Shown: positions 54,038-63,134, numbered from the stretch's first letter. The stretch is 64,000 nt of DNA from Prevotella sp. P2-180 (GCF_002251435.1 NZ_NPJI01000037.1:1-64000), one strand, 5' to 3'. Program-made: numbers and translations. Notes: generated from the letters alone by a model not told the origin.

Positions 54038-54850
54038 TTACATGAATGATTTCATCAAGTCTTCTTGGTAGGTAGCTTGCTGTTTGGCGTTCTCCTGTTG
54101 CTGCTTGATGTATGCCGCTATTTCAGCGGAAACCTCATTGTTGTTACCTGGAGTTGGCTTACCTGCAAGGGGTTTGACACCATCACCGAAATAACGCTTG
54201 TAGCGTTCCTCGTAAGCCCTTTCGGCTTCTTTTTTAAGCGACTCTACGTCCAGCGTTTCGCCATAGGTAATGTCCTTGAGGGCATCTTCGATAGTCGGTA
54301 CGCTAAACGCTCCTTTGCCTTTGAGGTATTCGGACAGAATAGACTTGACGCTTTTGAGTTCTTGCTCGCGTTGGTCTTGCTTGCTTTTCTCGATGAACGA
54401 GTTAACGGATGCTGTTAGCTTGCCTATGACTCCATCTTCTTTTGTAAGCCCCGCAAGAGCTTCAGCCACAGCGTTGGCGATTTTCTCGTCGACAGTTTTT
54501 GTCTCGTCGGGCTTTGGCTCAGGCTTTGGTGCCGGATTAGTTTTCAGATAATCCTCGATAGCCTTCTTCTTAGCCTCCTCGATTTGTTTCTGTACTTCAG
54601 CCTCGTGCTTGGCATTAAACTCTGCCGCATACTTCTCTGTGAAGATTTTGTCATCGTGACGTTTCTGTCCAGCAAACGTTGAAAGGATGTTGACTGGTTG
54701 CGTCCACGTGTCATCCGTTATCTTGCTGTCGTCAGCAAAGGCCGGAAGAAACATATCCACAAAAGCACTGAAAGTTTGGTCGCTGATTGCACTTGACTTG
54801 TCGTCTCCAAGTTTTGTGCGAAGTTTTTGAATGACAATTTCTTTGTCCAT
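54038..54850 (-). CDS. Capsid scaffold protein
   Basis: This 270-residue protein is charged and mainly helical, rich in Lys, Glu and Ala with a Pro/Lys/Glu hinge (PAPKPEPKPDETKT). The coiled-coil character and position directly upstream of the capsid genes fit a scaffold that guides prohead assembly. No protease motif is visible. It begins the leftward structural transcript. Confidence 0.7.
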   Translation of the reverse strand: MDKEIVIQKLRTKLGDDKSSAISDQTFSAFVDMFLPAFADDSKITDDTWTQPVNILSTFAGQKRHDDKIFTEKYAAEFNAKHEAEVQKQIEEAKKKAIEDYLKTNPAPKPEPKPDETKTVDEKIANAVAEALAGLTKEDGVIGKLTASVNSFIEKSKQDQREQELKSVKSILSEYLKGKGAFSVPTIEDALKDITYGETLDVESLKKEAERAYEERYKRYFGDGVKPLAGKPTPGNNNEVSAEIAAYIKQQQENAKQQATYQEDLMKSFM

Positions 54851-55029
54851 TATGAAAAAATTTAAGCGTTAATAAATTTTCGGCTTCTACCACCGATGTT
54901 TACTATCGCAAAAGTATCAAAATGAGAAAAGTGAAAAATATTTGCTATGTAAAAAATGCAAGTTTTATATGCAAAAAACTTATTATAAGCATTTTAAGGC
55001 TACTTTTGTGCGAATTAATTTAAAAATTT
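54851..55029. promoter_or_regulatory. Divergent promoter region of the head genes
   Basis: This spacer has no ORF. A rightward TACTTTTG lies at 55001-55008, 21 bp before the terminase start. A leftward match (TACTTTTG on the minus strand) lies at 54909-54916, about 59 bp before the scaffold start. The late genes are thus transcribed both ways from here. Confidence 0.65.
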
Positions 55030-57771
55030 ATGGAAAAATTCTCAGGTTTGTTTACTGAAGCAAGACAACCTATCCTGACTGCGGAATACGTCGAGAAACT
55101 ACGTGCCGAAAATGAAGGGAAGAAAAAGTCAAATTGCTTCATTGCTCAGAAAGGCGCACAAGAAACAGACCTCCATACAAATGTTGACATTCTCGTTACG
55201 GGAGGAAACCGTGGAGGTGGTAAGGCAAATCCAAAGTATACGCCGGTGGCTGTACCTAACGGATTTAAAAAACTTGGCGATCTTGAAATAGGTGATGAGG
55301 TATGTACCCCCTATGATGGAATACAAAAGGTGTCGGGTATATACGATCAAGGTTACAACAGGACGTACATGTTTTATTTTGATGATGGTACGTCTGTATC
55401 GTGCATGGATAACCATAGATTCCTCGCAAGGATTGGAGACTATGGGAAATTCCAAGTTATGAATGCGAGGGAAATAATGCAAAACTACAAAATCGATGCC
55501 AAGCCTCCTTTTTCGCTGAGGAAAAAGGCAGTAGGTTTTGTGGAAATTCCTCTTTGTGGAGAAGTAATTTTCAACGAAGCAATAGATCCCATAGAACTTC
55601 CCTTGCACCCTTACATTCTTGGCCTCGCAAGCGGTTCGGGACGAATGTGGTTTTCAAACAAAGGGCTTCTGCTAACAAGGTCAAAATGGGACATCGGATG
55701 TCTTGGTGCCTTGGGTTATCGCGCAAAATACAATAGGGATAATGGTTTTTACTACCTTCGCGGCCTTACTTGTGAAAACAGAAGGAAAATTACCCTAAGA
55801 CGTGTAGAGCAAGATTCCTTTATTCCGGATATGTACATGTACTCGTCCGTACAGTCTCGATGGTGCTACCTTCAAGGTGTATGGAGAGTGTCTGGAAAGA
55901 TGAAAAACAGACACCCCTATATTGCCCTCCCAAACAAGAAGTATATCCAGCAAATTGCTGAGATGCTTCGTTCACTTGGAGGCTGGGTAAAGATGACCGA
56001 GGTAACTGACGACCCTGAAAAAATCGGGTGGTGGCAGTTAGCTATAATAATGCCCGATGACAGGAAATTCTTTGCCAACGAAAAGATAAAGGAAAAAGCT
56101 AACGAAAACGCAATCATTCCCAAATCACCCCAATCTGCCAACATCCTCACCAAGAAATTATTGTATATCACCAAGACGTTAAACGTTAATGACTGTAGAT
56201 GTATTGAGGTTACAGGGAGGGATCATCTATATATGACTAAGGATTACGTTGTTAACCACAACACCGTTACGATGTTGATGAAGCCGATATATGATATTGA
56301 CAAAAAACATTTTAATGGAATTATCTTTCGAAAAAACAAGGATGACTTCGCAAATATTGAAAATGAAAGTATAAGGTGGTTTGACAAACTCGGAAAATAC
56401 AACAAGTCAAAAGATGATATGACATGGAATTTTAAGTCTGGGGCAAAATTAAAACTCAGTACTTACGATATGACATATCCTGATTTCGACGTTAAGTACC
56501 GAGGCCAACAATTTGCCTATATAGGTATCGACGAGTTGCCGCAGATGCCTTTCGAGTTTTTCAAGTTTATCATGACGTGTAGCCGAAACACTATCGGAGT
56601 TCGTTCGCAGATACTTGGTACTTGTAATCCAGACCCGCTGAGCTGGTTGCGCAAATTCTTGGACTGGTGGATAGGCAAAGAAGATACCATTTACTCTGAC
56701 GGACTTAAACACCCCGAACTAAAAGGATATATTATCCCCGAAAGAGATGGTGTGATACGATACTGTTATATGCCGACAGAATCGGTAGACGATATTGTAT
56801 GGGGTGATACCCCAGAGGAAGTCTACGACCAGTGCCGAGAAACAATCGACGCTGCTTGGGACGACTCTCTTGAAGAATTTGGATATGACAAAAAAACGTT
56901 TGCCATAAAGTCTGTTACATTTGTCAAGGCCGCATTATATGACAACAGGGCTTTGCTTAGAGAAGACCCTGCGTACATAGCAAACCTTCTCAACCAGCCT
57001 CTTGATGTAAGGATGAGGGAGTTTGACGGAAACTGGGACGTTATAAAAATTAGCGACGACCTTATCAAGAGCCAACATTTTGATAAGATTTTCCAAAACG
57101 CCCAGATGCTTGGAGATAAGGTTAGACGGGCTACATGTGACGTAGCCGGCGATGGTGGCGACAACTGCGTAACGTGGTTTTGGATTGGTTGGCATGTAGT
57201 TGACGTATTCGTATGTAGGCGAGACCCTTATTCTACCGCCTCTATCCTAAAGGCCAAGCTATTGGAATGGGGCGTGCTTGAAGAGAATTTCGCCTACGAT
57301 CTTAATGGTATGGGACAAGTGCTCAAGGGTGCATTCCCGCGAGCCATACCTTTTAACAATCAAGAGGCAGTAGAGAAAAAATTCAAGTATATGTACGACA
57401 ACGTAAAGTCGCAGTGCGCCTACATGTTCTACGAGGCCACCATTACTGCGGCATGGAGTATGGAGACATCTTTGCTTGAAAGGATGTATATTGTCGGCAA
57501 AAGTAAAATGAAGCTCTATGCGATACTACAGCAAGAACGAAAGGCTATCAAAAAAGACGAGAGCAAGGAGGATAGAGGATGGTGTCTCATACATAAGGAA
57601 ATGATGAAAAACAAGCTGCTTGTAGGACACTCCCCTGACTTCATTGAAGGATTACTTATAAGATGGGTATTTGAACTAAAGAAGCGCACGGTGGAAATTC
57701 CCAAATGGTGTAAACCAAATGCCAGGAATGGAAACATTTTAGTAAGAAGAATAGGATTCAAACGTGTTTAA
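55030..57771 (+). CDS. terL: Terminase large subunit interrupted by an intein
   Basis: The mature enzyme packages DNA into proheads using an ATPase and an RNase H-like nuclease. The extein parts (1-65 and 412-913, 567 residues) rejoin to give Walker A GGNRGGGKT. Walker B is YIGIDELPQMP and the nuclease domain begins with CDVAGDGGDN. The intein spans residues 66-411, inserted exactly between Lys65 and Thr412 of the P-loop. It starts with Ala66, ends with VVNHN, and has Thr at +1. The ORF is uninterrupted, so self-splicing is needed for activity. The gene lies at the head of the rightward packaging operon. Confidence 0.9.
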   Translation: MEKFSGLFTEARQPILTAEYVEKLRAENEGKKKSNCFIAQKGAQETDLHTNVDILVTGGNRGGGKANPKYTPVAVPNGFKKLGDLEIGDEVCTPYDGIQKVSGIYDQGYNRTYMFYFDDGTSVSCMDNHRFLARIGDYGKFQVMNAREIMQNYKIDAKPPFSLRKKAVGFVEIPLCGEVIFNEAIDPIELPLHPYILGLASGSGRMWFSNKGLLLTRSKWDIGCLGALGYRAKYNRDNGFYYLRGLTCENRRKITLRRVEQDSFIPDMYMYSSVQSRWCYLQGVWRVSGKMKNRHPYIALPNKKYIQQIAEMLRSLGGWVKMTEVTDDPEKIGWWQLAIIMPDDRKFFANEKIKEKANENAIIPKSPQSANILTKKLLYITKTLNVNDCRCIEVTGRDHLYMTKDYVVNHNTVTMLMKPIYDIDKKHFNGIIFRKNKDDFANIENESIRWFDKLGKYNKSKDDMTWNFKSGAKLKLSTYDMTYPDFDVKYRGQQFAYIGIDELPQMPFEFFKFIMTCSRNTIGVRSQILGTCNPDPLSWLRKFLDWWIGKEDTIYSDGLKHPELKGYIIPERDGVIRYCYMPTESVDDIVWGDTPEEVYDQCRETIDAAWDDSLEEFGYDKKTFAIKSVTFVKAALYDNRALLREDPAYIANLLNQPLDVRMREFDGNWDVIKISDDLIKSQHFDKIFQNAQMLGDKVRRATCDVAGDGGDNCVTWFWIGWHVVDVFVCRRDPYSTASILKAKLLEWGVLEENFAYDLNGMGQVLKGAFPRAIPFNNQEAVEKKFKYMYDNVKSQCAYMFYEATITAAWSMETSLLERMYIVGKSKMKLYAILQQERKAIKKDESKEDRGWCLIHKEMMKNKLLVGHSPDFIEGLLIRWVFELKKRTVEIPKWCKPNARNGNILVRRIGFKRV
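55225..56262 (+). mobile_element. Intein in terL with degenerate LAGLIDADG endonuclease
   Basis: This 346-codon intein (residues 66-411) sits between Lys and Thr of Walker A. Residue 1 is Ala, not Cys or Ser. The end is His410-Asn411 and the next extein residue is Thr. In block F there is a Cys (Cys391) where class 1 has Asp, hinting at a class 3-like route, though the class 3 Trp and Thr positions are Phe131 and Asn409. Two LAGLIDADG-like motifs, ILGLASGSG (196-204) and LQGVWRVSG (281-289), both have Ser in place of the catalytic Asp, so the endonuclease is probably dead. Splicing is not proven. Confidence 0.85.
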
Positions 57772-57783
57772 AATGTAATCATA

Positions 57784-59535
57784 ATGGAAAATATCGAAAA
57801 ATTCAAGGTTGGCGAGCTTCTTGTTAAGAAACCGTTCTTTCGTACTATCTCCACAGGAGTGTACGATCACCCAGTCATATCGGGTAAGTTGAATATGGCT
57901 CCCGTACCGAACGACAACGTTGAAAGGAAACTTGTGACACAAGAGGATTTTCTTAGGGAACTTGATCCACTAGGCCATGCCATAAATAACAGGGAATTAT
58001 TTCCTGATATATGGAGGCAGAATGAAGAAGATGGCAAATGGTACATAGAAGAGATTCCAAGATACGCTATCTCTTACGAACTCATTATTCTCACCAAACA
58101 CCTCACGCACTTATGTGGAAATGACGTGCGCTTTGAATTATCCGACAAGAAGGTTACTGACGAGACTAACGAAATTTACAATAATTTCGTACTCGGCTGG
58201 GCTAACAAGAATATGGAGATAGCATGGTATAAACTATGCAAGTCGGTAAAATCAACTGGAGATGGAGCTATCATAGGGTTCCTCGATAATGGCAAGTTTG
58301 GCTGGAAGGTCTTGTCTTTCGCTAATGGAGATATTCTATACCCGCACTACGACAAATATACTGGGAAACTGAAATATTTCGCTCGTAAGTTCTCGGAATA
58401 TGACGAAACAGGTGTACAGCTAAAAGAGTATGTGGAGGTTTGGGATGATACCAACTACTACAGGTTTGCAAATAACGCAAAAGCAAATAACATAGTAGAC
58501 AAGGTTAAGAACTTATTTAAAGTATCGGGCTTTGAGCTTGAAGAGTCGCGCAGACATGGATTTGAAATGATACCTGTCGCATATTATAGGGATGATTTCG
58601 GACCGTGCTGGACTTTCTCTCAGGAAACTATAGAGAATTACGAGATTGCATTCAGCAACCTTGCGCAGAGCAACCACGACTTTGGACTGCCTATTATGTA
58701 CCTTAAAGGCGAAGGCTCTGAGGAAGTATCTTCAAGGGATCTCTCCTACGCTTCCAAGATTATGCTACTTCCGACCGATGGAGAAATAGGATTTGTCAAC
58801 AAACAAGATGCCTCCGCCGCGTACAAAACAGAGATAGACAAGCTGGAGGAACTGATTTACAAGCAGTCATTTGCCGTAAAAACTCCTGAGTTAAAGTCTG
58901 GAGACACACCAGGCGTATCTCTGAAAATTATGTATTCTGATGCTTATGAAAAGGCAATGATTGACTCAAACGAGTACGATGAGGTACTTGACACACTTGT
59001 GGATATATATTCTTTTGGCTACGGTGTTGAAAGCGGAAATCAGCTTGCGTTCAGGAATACTAATATCCGTCACTACATAGAGCCGTATATCCACAGAAAT
59101 GAAACTGAACTTACAACCAACCTTAACACCTCGGTTGTTGGAGGTTTCTTATCTAAGCAGACTGCCTCTGAGAAATCTCCTTATGCTACTCCTAACGAAT
59201 GGGAGCGTATACAACGAGAGAATAAGGAGGAACAGCAGCATGAGCTTCTTCTCCAAGAGGAAAAAGTCAATATCCAAAATGACGCTAACGTGGAGATGCA
59301 GGAACAATTGGCTGATATTGAGGTGCAGAAGGAAGAGAAGATTATTCAGGCACAAGAAACTACTACGGCCACAGAAGACAACGGCAAGACAAAACCCAAG
59401 GTAAGTCGAAAGAGAAAGTATTCCGTGGCTACCGGACGCGGCGCAGGCAGGCCCAACAAAAGCGGGCGCAAGTACGACGAAAACGGAAATTGGGAAGGTC
59501 GGCAGAATTGGGATAACTGGAATAATACGCATTGA
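57784..59535 (+). CDS. Portal protein (SPP1 gp6-like)
   Basis: This 583-residue protein forms the dodecameric portal through which DNA enters the head. It follows terL, has the usual size, and carries typical portal stretches (KLCKSVKSTGDGAIIGF, EMIPVAYYRDDFGP, NYEIAFSNLAQSNHD). The C-terminal 110 residues are a charged coiled coil followed by a basic Gly/Asn-rich tail. Confidence 0.85.
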   Translation: MENIEKFKVGELLVKKPFFRTISTGVYDHPVISGKLNMAPVPNDNVERKLVTQEDFLRELDPLGHAINNRELFPDIWRQNEEDGKWYIEEIPRYAISYELIILTKHLTHLCGNDVRFELSDKKVTDETNEIYNNFVLGWANKNMEIAWYKLCKSVKSTGDGAIIGFLDNGKFGWKVLSFANGDILYPHYDKYTGKLKYFARKFSEYDETGVQLKEYVEVWDDTNYYRFANNAKANNIVDKVKNLFKVSGFELEESRRHGFEMIPVAYYRDDFGPCWTFSQETIENYEIAFSNLAQSNHDFGLPIMYLKGEGSEEVSSRDLSYASKIMLLPTDGEIGFVNKQDASAAYKTEIDKLEELIYKQSFAVKTPELKSGDTPGVSLKIMYSDAYEKAMIDSNEYDEVLDTLVDIYSFGYGVESGNQLAFRNTNIRHYIEPYIHRNETELTTNLNTSVVGGFLSKQTASEKSPYATPNEWERIQRENKEEQQHELLLQEEKVNIQNDANVEMQEQLADIEVQKEEKIIQAQETTTATEDNGKTKPKVSRKRKYSVATGRGAGRPNKSGRKYDENGNWEGRQNWDNWNNTH

Positions 59536-59537
59536 TT

Positions 59538-60437
59538 ATGTCGGAAGTAACTATAACGCTTGACACAAGGCTTTATCAACCTCCTACGGCGAAAGACATT
59601 ACGGAAGGAAAGCAGTATGTCCTTAAACGCAATGCCAACGCCAACGAGTTAAAGAAAACCATCGACGGCATTCTAATGAATGCTGTCGGTGAGATTTTCG
59701 AGCTTATTTACAAATATCCACAAAAAGGGAAAAACCTCTCATTCAGCGAAAACAAAACGCTGGAAGAAGAGGTGCAGGAAGTCCTTGACGATGCTGAGCA
59801 GGAGATATATGAGCTTATACAATCCTATGCCCTTAATTGTACAGAGGATGAGAAATTCAAGAATATGCTCCTTCTTTACATCCTCTCGCTTGGACGCGGT
59901 AATAGAAACTTGCGGACTACCCTTCATACATATATGAAACGTTTTATGTACGACATCGAGGCTTTGGCCGCTGCTTACACAAACAAGGGTTATTCGTACA
60001 CGACTGCTGTTACAAAAGCCAAAACCTCCATACATAGTGTTTACACACAACCGGAAGTAAAGGAGGCATTTTCCGTGCCTGGAATGAAGGCCATATATAT
60101 TGCAAGCAAAGGAATACACTACGACTTTGAGACCGGCAAAGGAACAAGGGGTATTTCTAACAACGGCATTATAAATGTCATAATGATGGCAGAAGCCACC
60201 GTTCACATGGCATGGATGCGTGCTGAAGGGCTGGAGTTTGAACAAAAGGGTGCGGCAGGATATTACCAATTAAGGGGTAGTAACTATCCATGTGCTGCGT
60301 GCGATGAGCAAGTAGGCTTCCATAAGGGCATTGAGGGGATATACACCGACCCGCTGGTGCATCTTCACTGCTGCTGCTACAGAATACCTATATATCCACA
60401 AAACAATTTTACGAATGGAATTATCAACATCATTTAA
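59538..60437 (+). CDS. Phage head morphogenesis protein (SPP1 gp7 / Mu F-like)
   Basis: This 299-residue protein is a minor capsid component. The C-terminal half carries ATVHMAWMRAEG and a metal-binding-like cluster YPCAACDEQVG followed by LHCCCYRIPI, the pattern of the Mu F/SPP1 gp7 family. The N-terminal half is helical. I chose the ATG at 59538, two codons after a TTG inside the portal stop overlap. Confidence 0.8.
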   Translation: MSEVTITLDTRLYQPPTAKDITEGKQYVLKRNANANELKKTIDGILMNAVGEIFELIYKYPQKGKNLSFSENKTLEEEVQEVLDDAEQEIYELIQSYALNCTEDEKFKNMLLLYILSLGRGNRNLRTTLHTYMKRFMYDIEALAAAYTNKGYSYTTAVTKAKTSIHSVYTQPEVKEAFSVPGMKAIYIASKGIHYDFETGKGTRGISNNGIINVIMMAEATVHMAWMRAEGLEFEQKGAAGYYQLRGSNYPCAACDEQVGFHKGIEGIYTDPLVHLHCCCYRIPIYPQNNFTNGIINII

Positions 60438-60927
60438 AAAAATAGCCAAGCAGTTCGGTGCATCCGAACAACAGCTTTTGATGGCCGACCTGATAGCCAT
60501 CGGTTACTCGGAAAACGATGCTTTTAACATCGCGCACCCAGAGAACATTACATACACTATACAGCAAAACAACAATTTGCGTCAGAATATAGTGAAGACT
60601 CAGAAATTCAGAAGTCTCGTGGCAGAGAGAAAGGATGTCATACGTAACAGGATTGGAGATCCCACCTCTGAAGACATCCAACTGATTGGCACAGACGAGG
60701 TGGCGAAAGAAATTCTTCGATCTGCATACGGACAACCTTCTGGCTCAAAAGAAAGAGCCGACCTCATGGCGAAATATCAGGAAATAGTTAAGAAGAATGA
60801 GCAGTCTGACGAGAACAAGGAGCAATTCCTTATGTTCTATTTCCCTGTATGCTGCGACAAATGTCCACTAATGACCGAATATAAGGAGAAAAAGAAAGAT
60901 GAAAGACTGGAAAGGAAACAAGAATAG
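60415..60927 (+). CDS. Possible terminase small subunit
   Basis: This 170-residue protein starts MELSTSFKKIAKQFGASEQQ and contains AIGYSENDAFNIAHP, like the helix-turn-helix of small terminase subunits. The middle is helical (EVAKEILRSAYGQ), and the C-terminus has a Cys-rich CCDKCPL and a charged tail. It overlaps the preceding head gene by 23 bp. In this phage the gene would lie after the head gene rather than before terL, so the call is tentative. Confidence 0.5.
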   Translation: MELSTSFKKIAKQFGASEQQLLMADLIAIGYSENDAFNIAHPENITYTIQQNNNLRQNIVKTQKFRSLVAERKDVIRNRIGDPTSEDIQLIGTDEVAKEILRSAYGQPSGSKERADLMAKYQEIVKKNEQSDENKEQFLMFYFPVCCDKCPLMTEYKEKKKDERLERKQE

Positions 60928-61486
60928 TATATTCAAATGCCTTGGCGCATCGAATCACACTGAGAAGGAAAGGGAGAAGAACGATTTCTACGCGACATCA
61001 CCTATGGCCTTGAAAAAACTCATGGATGAAAGCAATGGGTATCAACTTCCATCAGTCGTTTACGAGCCTGCGTGCGGGACTGGCTGTCTCAGCGAAGTTC
61101 TTGCCAAAAGCGGGAGGAAAGTGTACTCATACGACATAGTTGATAGAGGCTACGGAGATGGCGTTAGGGATTTTCTCAATACTAAATGTTTGCCCGATGA
61201 CTGTAAGTGTATCTTAACTAACCCGCCCTATAGCATGGCTATGGAGTTCGTGTTACACTCCTTGAAGCTATTACCTGAAAATGGTATCTGCGCGATGTTC
61301 CTCAAAACGACATTTTTAGAGGGCAAGAGACGCTTCGATAAGCTTTTCTCGGTAAATCCTCCACGTTACATATTTCAGTTCGTTCAGCGCGTTCTCTGTG
61401 CGAAAAACGGCGATTTTGACGGCATGGTACGAGGGGGGGGGGTCAGCGGTCTCTTACGCTTGGTTTATATGGGAGAAAGGTTATAG
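60899..61486 (+). CDS. Phage DNA adenine methyltransferase, frameshifted at a G10 tract
   Basis: This N6-adenine methyltransferase has motif I EPACGTG (residues 56-62) and motif IV NPPY (108-111), with GICAMFLKTTFLEG downstream. As sequenced it ends at residue 195. The ten-G run at 61433-61442 switches the frame; with nine G (or twelve) the protein would continue as SAVSYAWFIWEKGYRGDPVV, typical of such enzymes, and stop at 61514 with about 204 residues. The gene may phase-vary or be affected by a homopolymer error. It could protect phage DNA from restriction. Confidence 0.8.
   Translation: MKDWKGNKNSIFKCLGASNHTEKEREKNDFYATSPMALKKLMDESNGYQLPSVVYEPACGTGCLSEVLAKSGRKVYSYDIVDRGYGDGVRDFLNTKCLPDDCKCILTNPPYSMAMEFVLHSLKLLPENGICAMFLKTTFLEGKRRFDKLFSVNPPRYIFQFVQRVLCAKNGDFDGMVRGGGVSGLLRLVYMGERL
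61433..61442 (+). repeat. Ten-G homopolymer tract in the methylase gene
   Basis: Ten consecutive G lie within the codons for Gly179-Gly181. Slippage by one base swaps the C-terminus between a normal ending and an out-of-frame one. Confidence 0.85.
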
Positions 61487-61515
61487 GGGCGACCCTGTAG
61501 TGAAATGGTTATAAG

Positions 61516-61551
61516 AAAAATCGGGATGCCTAAAATGACATCCCGATTTTT
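61516..61551. terminator. Bidirectional terminator
   Basis: A perfect 13-bp stem (61516-61528 with 61539-61551) with A-rich and T-rich arms lies between the converging methylase gene and the leftward genes. Confidence 0.85.
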
Positions 61552-62075
61552 TATGACTTCAGTTCTTCTTCTGCCGCATCACCCGCGGCATCGGCTTTTG
61601 CATCTTCCTCAGTGTACTCGTCATTGGCTTTTTCCATTGCCTTAGCGTCTCTGTGGATAGAATCGAGCCATTTCGCTTTCAAACTGTCCACAAGGCCTTC
61701 ATACTCCTTGTGGCTCTCACTCTCAGGGTCGAGGACTGACGGATTGACAAAAGCTATGCACGACAAGGTTACTGCTTGTTGCAGGAACACGTCAGGCTGC
61801 GTTGAGACTATCTCGATATTCCTGAGTATGTTCAGCACCATCGTGTCGTACTCCGGCTTGTTTTCCTCGATAAGGTCGATAATCACGCGGAACAACGGAG
61901 TGTACTCTGTTATGCTGATCCTGAAGTTTTCGTCGACATCACGAATAGACACTGACGCATACGTCCCTGGGTCTACAAACTCGTTGATGACCAACTTGCG
62001 GTACAACCTCAAACGGAAATTGCCTAACGCAAATTCCTCTCTGTAGGTTATTCTCTTGAATTTTGTTCTTGGCAT
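61551..62075 (-). CDS. Prophage protein, unknown function
   Basis: This 174-residue protein begins MPRTKFKRITYREEFALGNF and ends with an acidic Ala/Glu-rich tail. The core is helical (FRVIIDLIEENKPEYDTMV). I recognise no family. It lies in the leftward right-end block with a second unknown protein, a phosphatase and a helicase. The stop codon is at the base of the bidirectional terminator. Confidence 0.6.
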   Translation of the reverse strand: MPRTKFKRITYREEFALGNFRLRLYRKLVINEFVDPGTYASVSIRDVDENFRISITEYTPLFRVIIDLIEENKPEYDTMVLNILRNIEIVSTQPDVFLQQAVTLSCIAFVNPSVLDPESESHKEYEGLVDSLKAKWLDSIHRDAKAMEKANDEYTEEDAKADAAGDAAEEELKS

Positions 62076-62080
62076 TGTTG

Positions 62081-62566
62081 TTATTTTTTATTTGTCGTTG
62101 ATTTCTTGCCTCTTGTTGCACGAGGCTTCTTTGCTACTTGCTGCGCCTCTGGTTCCTCGTCAGGGGCAGGCGAGATGGCCTTGCTTTCTTCTTGGCGGGA
62201 CTCTTCTTCTTTCTTCGAAGCGAAGAACTCACTGAGAGCCTTTGCCTCATCGTCGAAGCCAGCCGCAAGCAATGCAACAAGCCTCTCGTTCTCTGGGAGG
62301 GCGTTGATTTCATCTAACCTCGCGGCCCGCTTCGCCTTTTCCTCTGCCAGTCTCTCGTCCCTTTCCTTTGTCAGACGTTCGGCAAGGTCTTTCATCCCCA
62401 TATCCGTGAACTGCTTCAACGCCTCCTCGTAAGGAAGTGCCGAATATTGATTGTACACTTGCTCTAATTCACTGTCAGGGAATATCACTCCTCCCTTGAC
62501 ACCCGTAGAGCCTGTCCTCACCTGCATGATATCGACGGTGAGCTTCCGTTCTCTTCCAATTCTCAT
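62081..62566 (-). CDS. Prophage protein, charged helical, unknown function
   Basis: This protein of 161 residues begins MRIGRERKLTVDIMQVRTGS at the ATG 62566; an upstream TTG at 62590 would add eight residues. The middle is a Lys/Arg/Glu-rich helix (LTKERDERLAEEKAKRAARL), and the C-terminus is basic and low complexity (KKPRATRGKKSTTNKK), suggesting nucleic-acid binding. It is separated from its neighbour by 5 bp. No family name is supported. Confidence 0.6.
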   Translation of the reverse strand: MRIGRERKLTVDIMQVRTGSTGVKGGVIFPDSELEQVYNQYSALPYEEALKQFTDMGMKDLAERLTKERDERLAEEKAKRAARLDEINALPENERLVALLAAGFDDEAKALSEFFASKKEEESRQEESKAISPAPDEEPEAQQVAKKPRATRGKKSTTNKK

Positions 62567-62636
62567 GATTATACTTTTTATGTTTGACAATTATTACTTA
62601 TGGGAGCCTCGGCAATATGCCACGCGGGATTTGCCG

Positions 62637-63134
62637 TCAGAGCATCACGAAGTCCTCTACGTCCATATAGTCTATGCCGAAATTCTCAGCACACTTCAAG
62701 TCGCTGTCGGAAAAACAACCAGGCTTACCAGAAGCGTCGCCTATCATCATCATCATCGACTTGCTCATAGGGTCGTAGTACTCTTCGTATAAGTCCTCCA
62801 GCATGCCGGGGTTCGGCTTGCGACACGGGTGGTTGCTGTCGGACGAAGAGCACCACACCGCCTTGACGTTTACGGAACAGTACTTCTCTATAAATTTGGC
62901 AATGCAACACAACTTTGCCACAAAATCCTCCTTGTTGACAAACTTGGGTATGCCAGCCTGGTTGGTTACTATCGCAAGGTGAGTGAAACAACCCAAGTCC
63001 TTCACCTTGTCAAGGACATCCTTCCTTATCTGGAAATCGGTAACGTCCTTCGGAAACACGGCCTTGCTTACTGTCTTTATCAGAGTGCCGTCAAGGTCGC
63101 AAAACAACACTCTCTTGTTTTCAATGTTTATCAT
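62637..63134 (-). CDS. HAD phosphatase, likely DNA 3'-phosphatase (PNKP-like)
   Basis: This 165-residue HAD-fold enzyme has FCDLDGTLI (Asp13 nucleophile, Asp15), IVTNQAGIP, RKPNPGM and MIGDASGKPGCFSDSD. The GDASGKPG and FSDSD segment resembles polynucleotide 3'-phosphatases that clean DNA ends. No kinase domain is attached. The gene sits beside a replication helicase, fitting a DNA-end-repair role for the phage. A heptose bisphosphatase is a weaker alternative. Confidence 0.8.
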   Translation of the reverse strand: MINIENKRVLFCDLDGTLIKTVSKAVFPKDVTDFQIRKDVLDKVKDLGCFTHLAIVTNQAGIPKFVNKEDFVAKLCCIAKFIEKYCSVNVKAVWCSSSDSNHPCRKPNPGMLEDLYEEYYDPMSKSMMMMIGDASGKPGCFSDSDLKCAENFGIDYMDVEDFVML

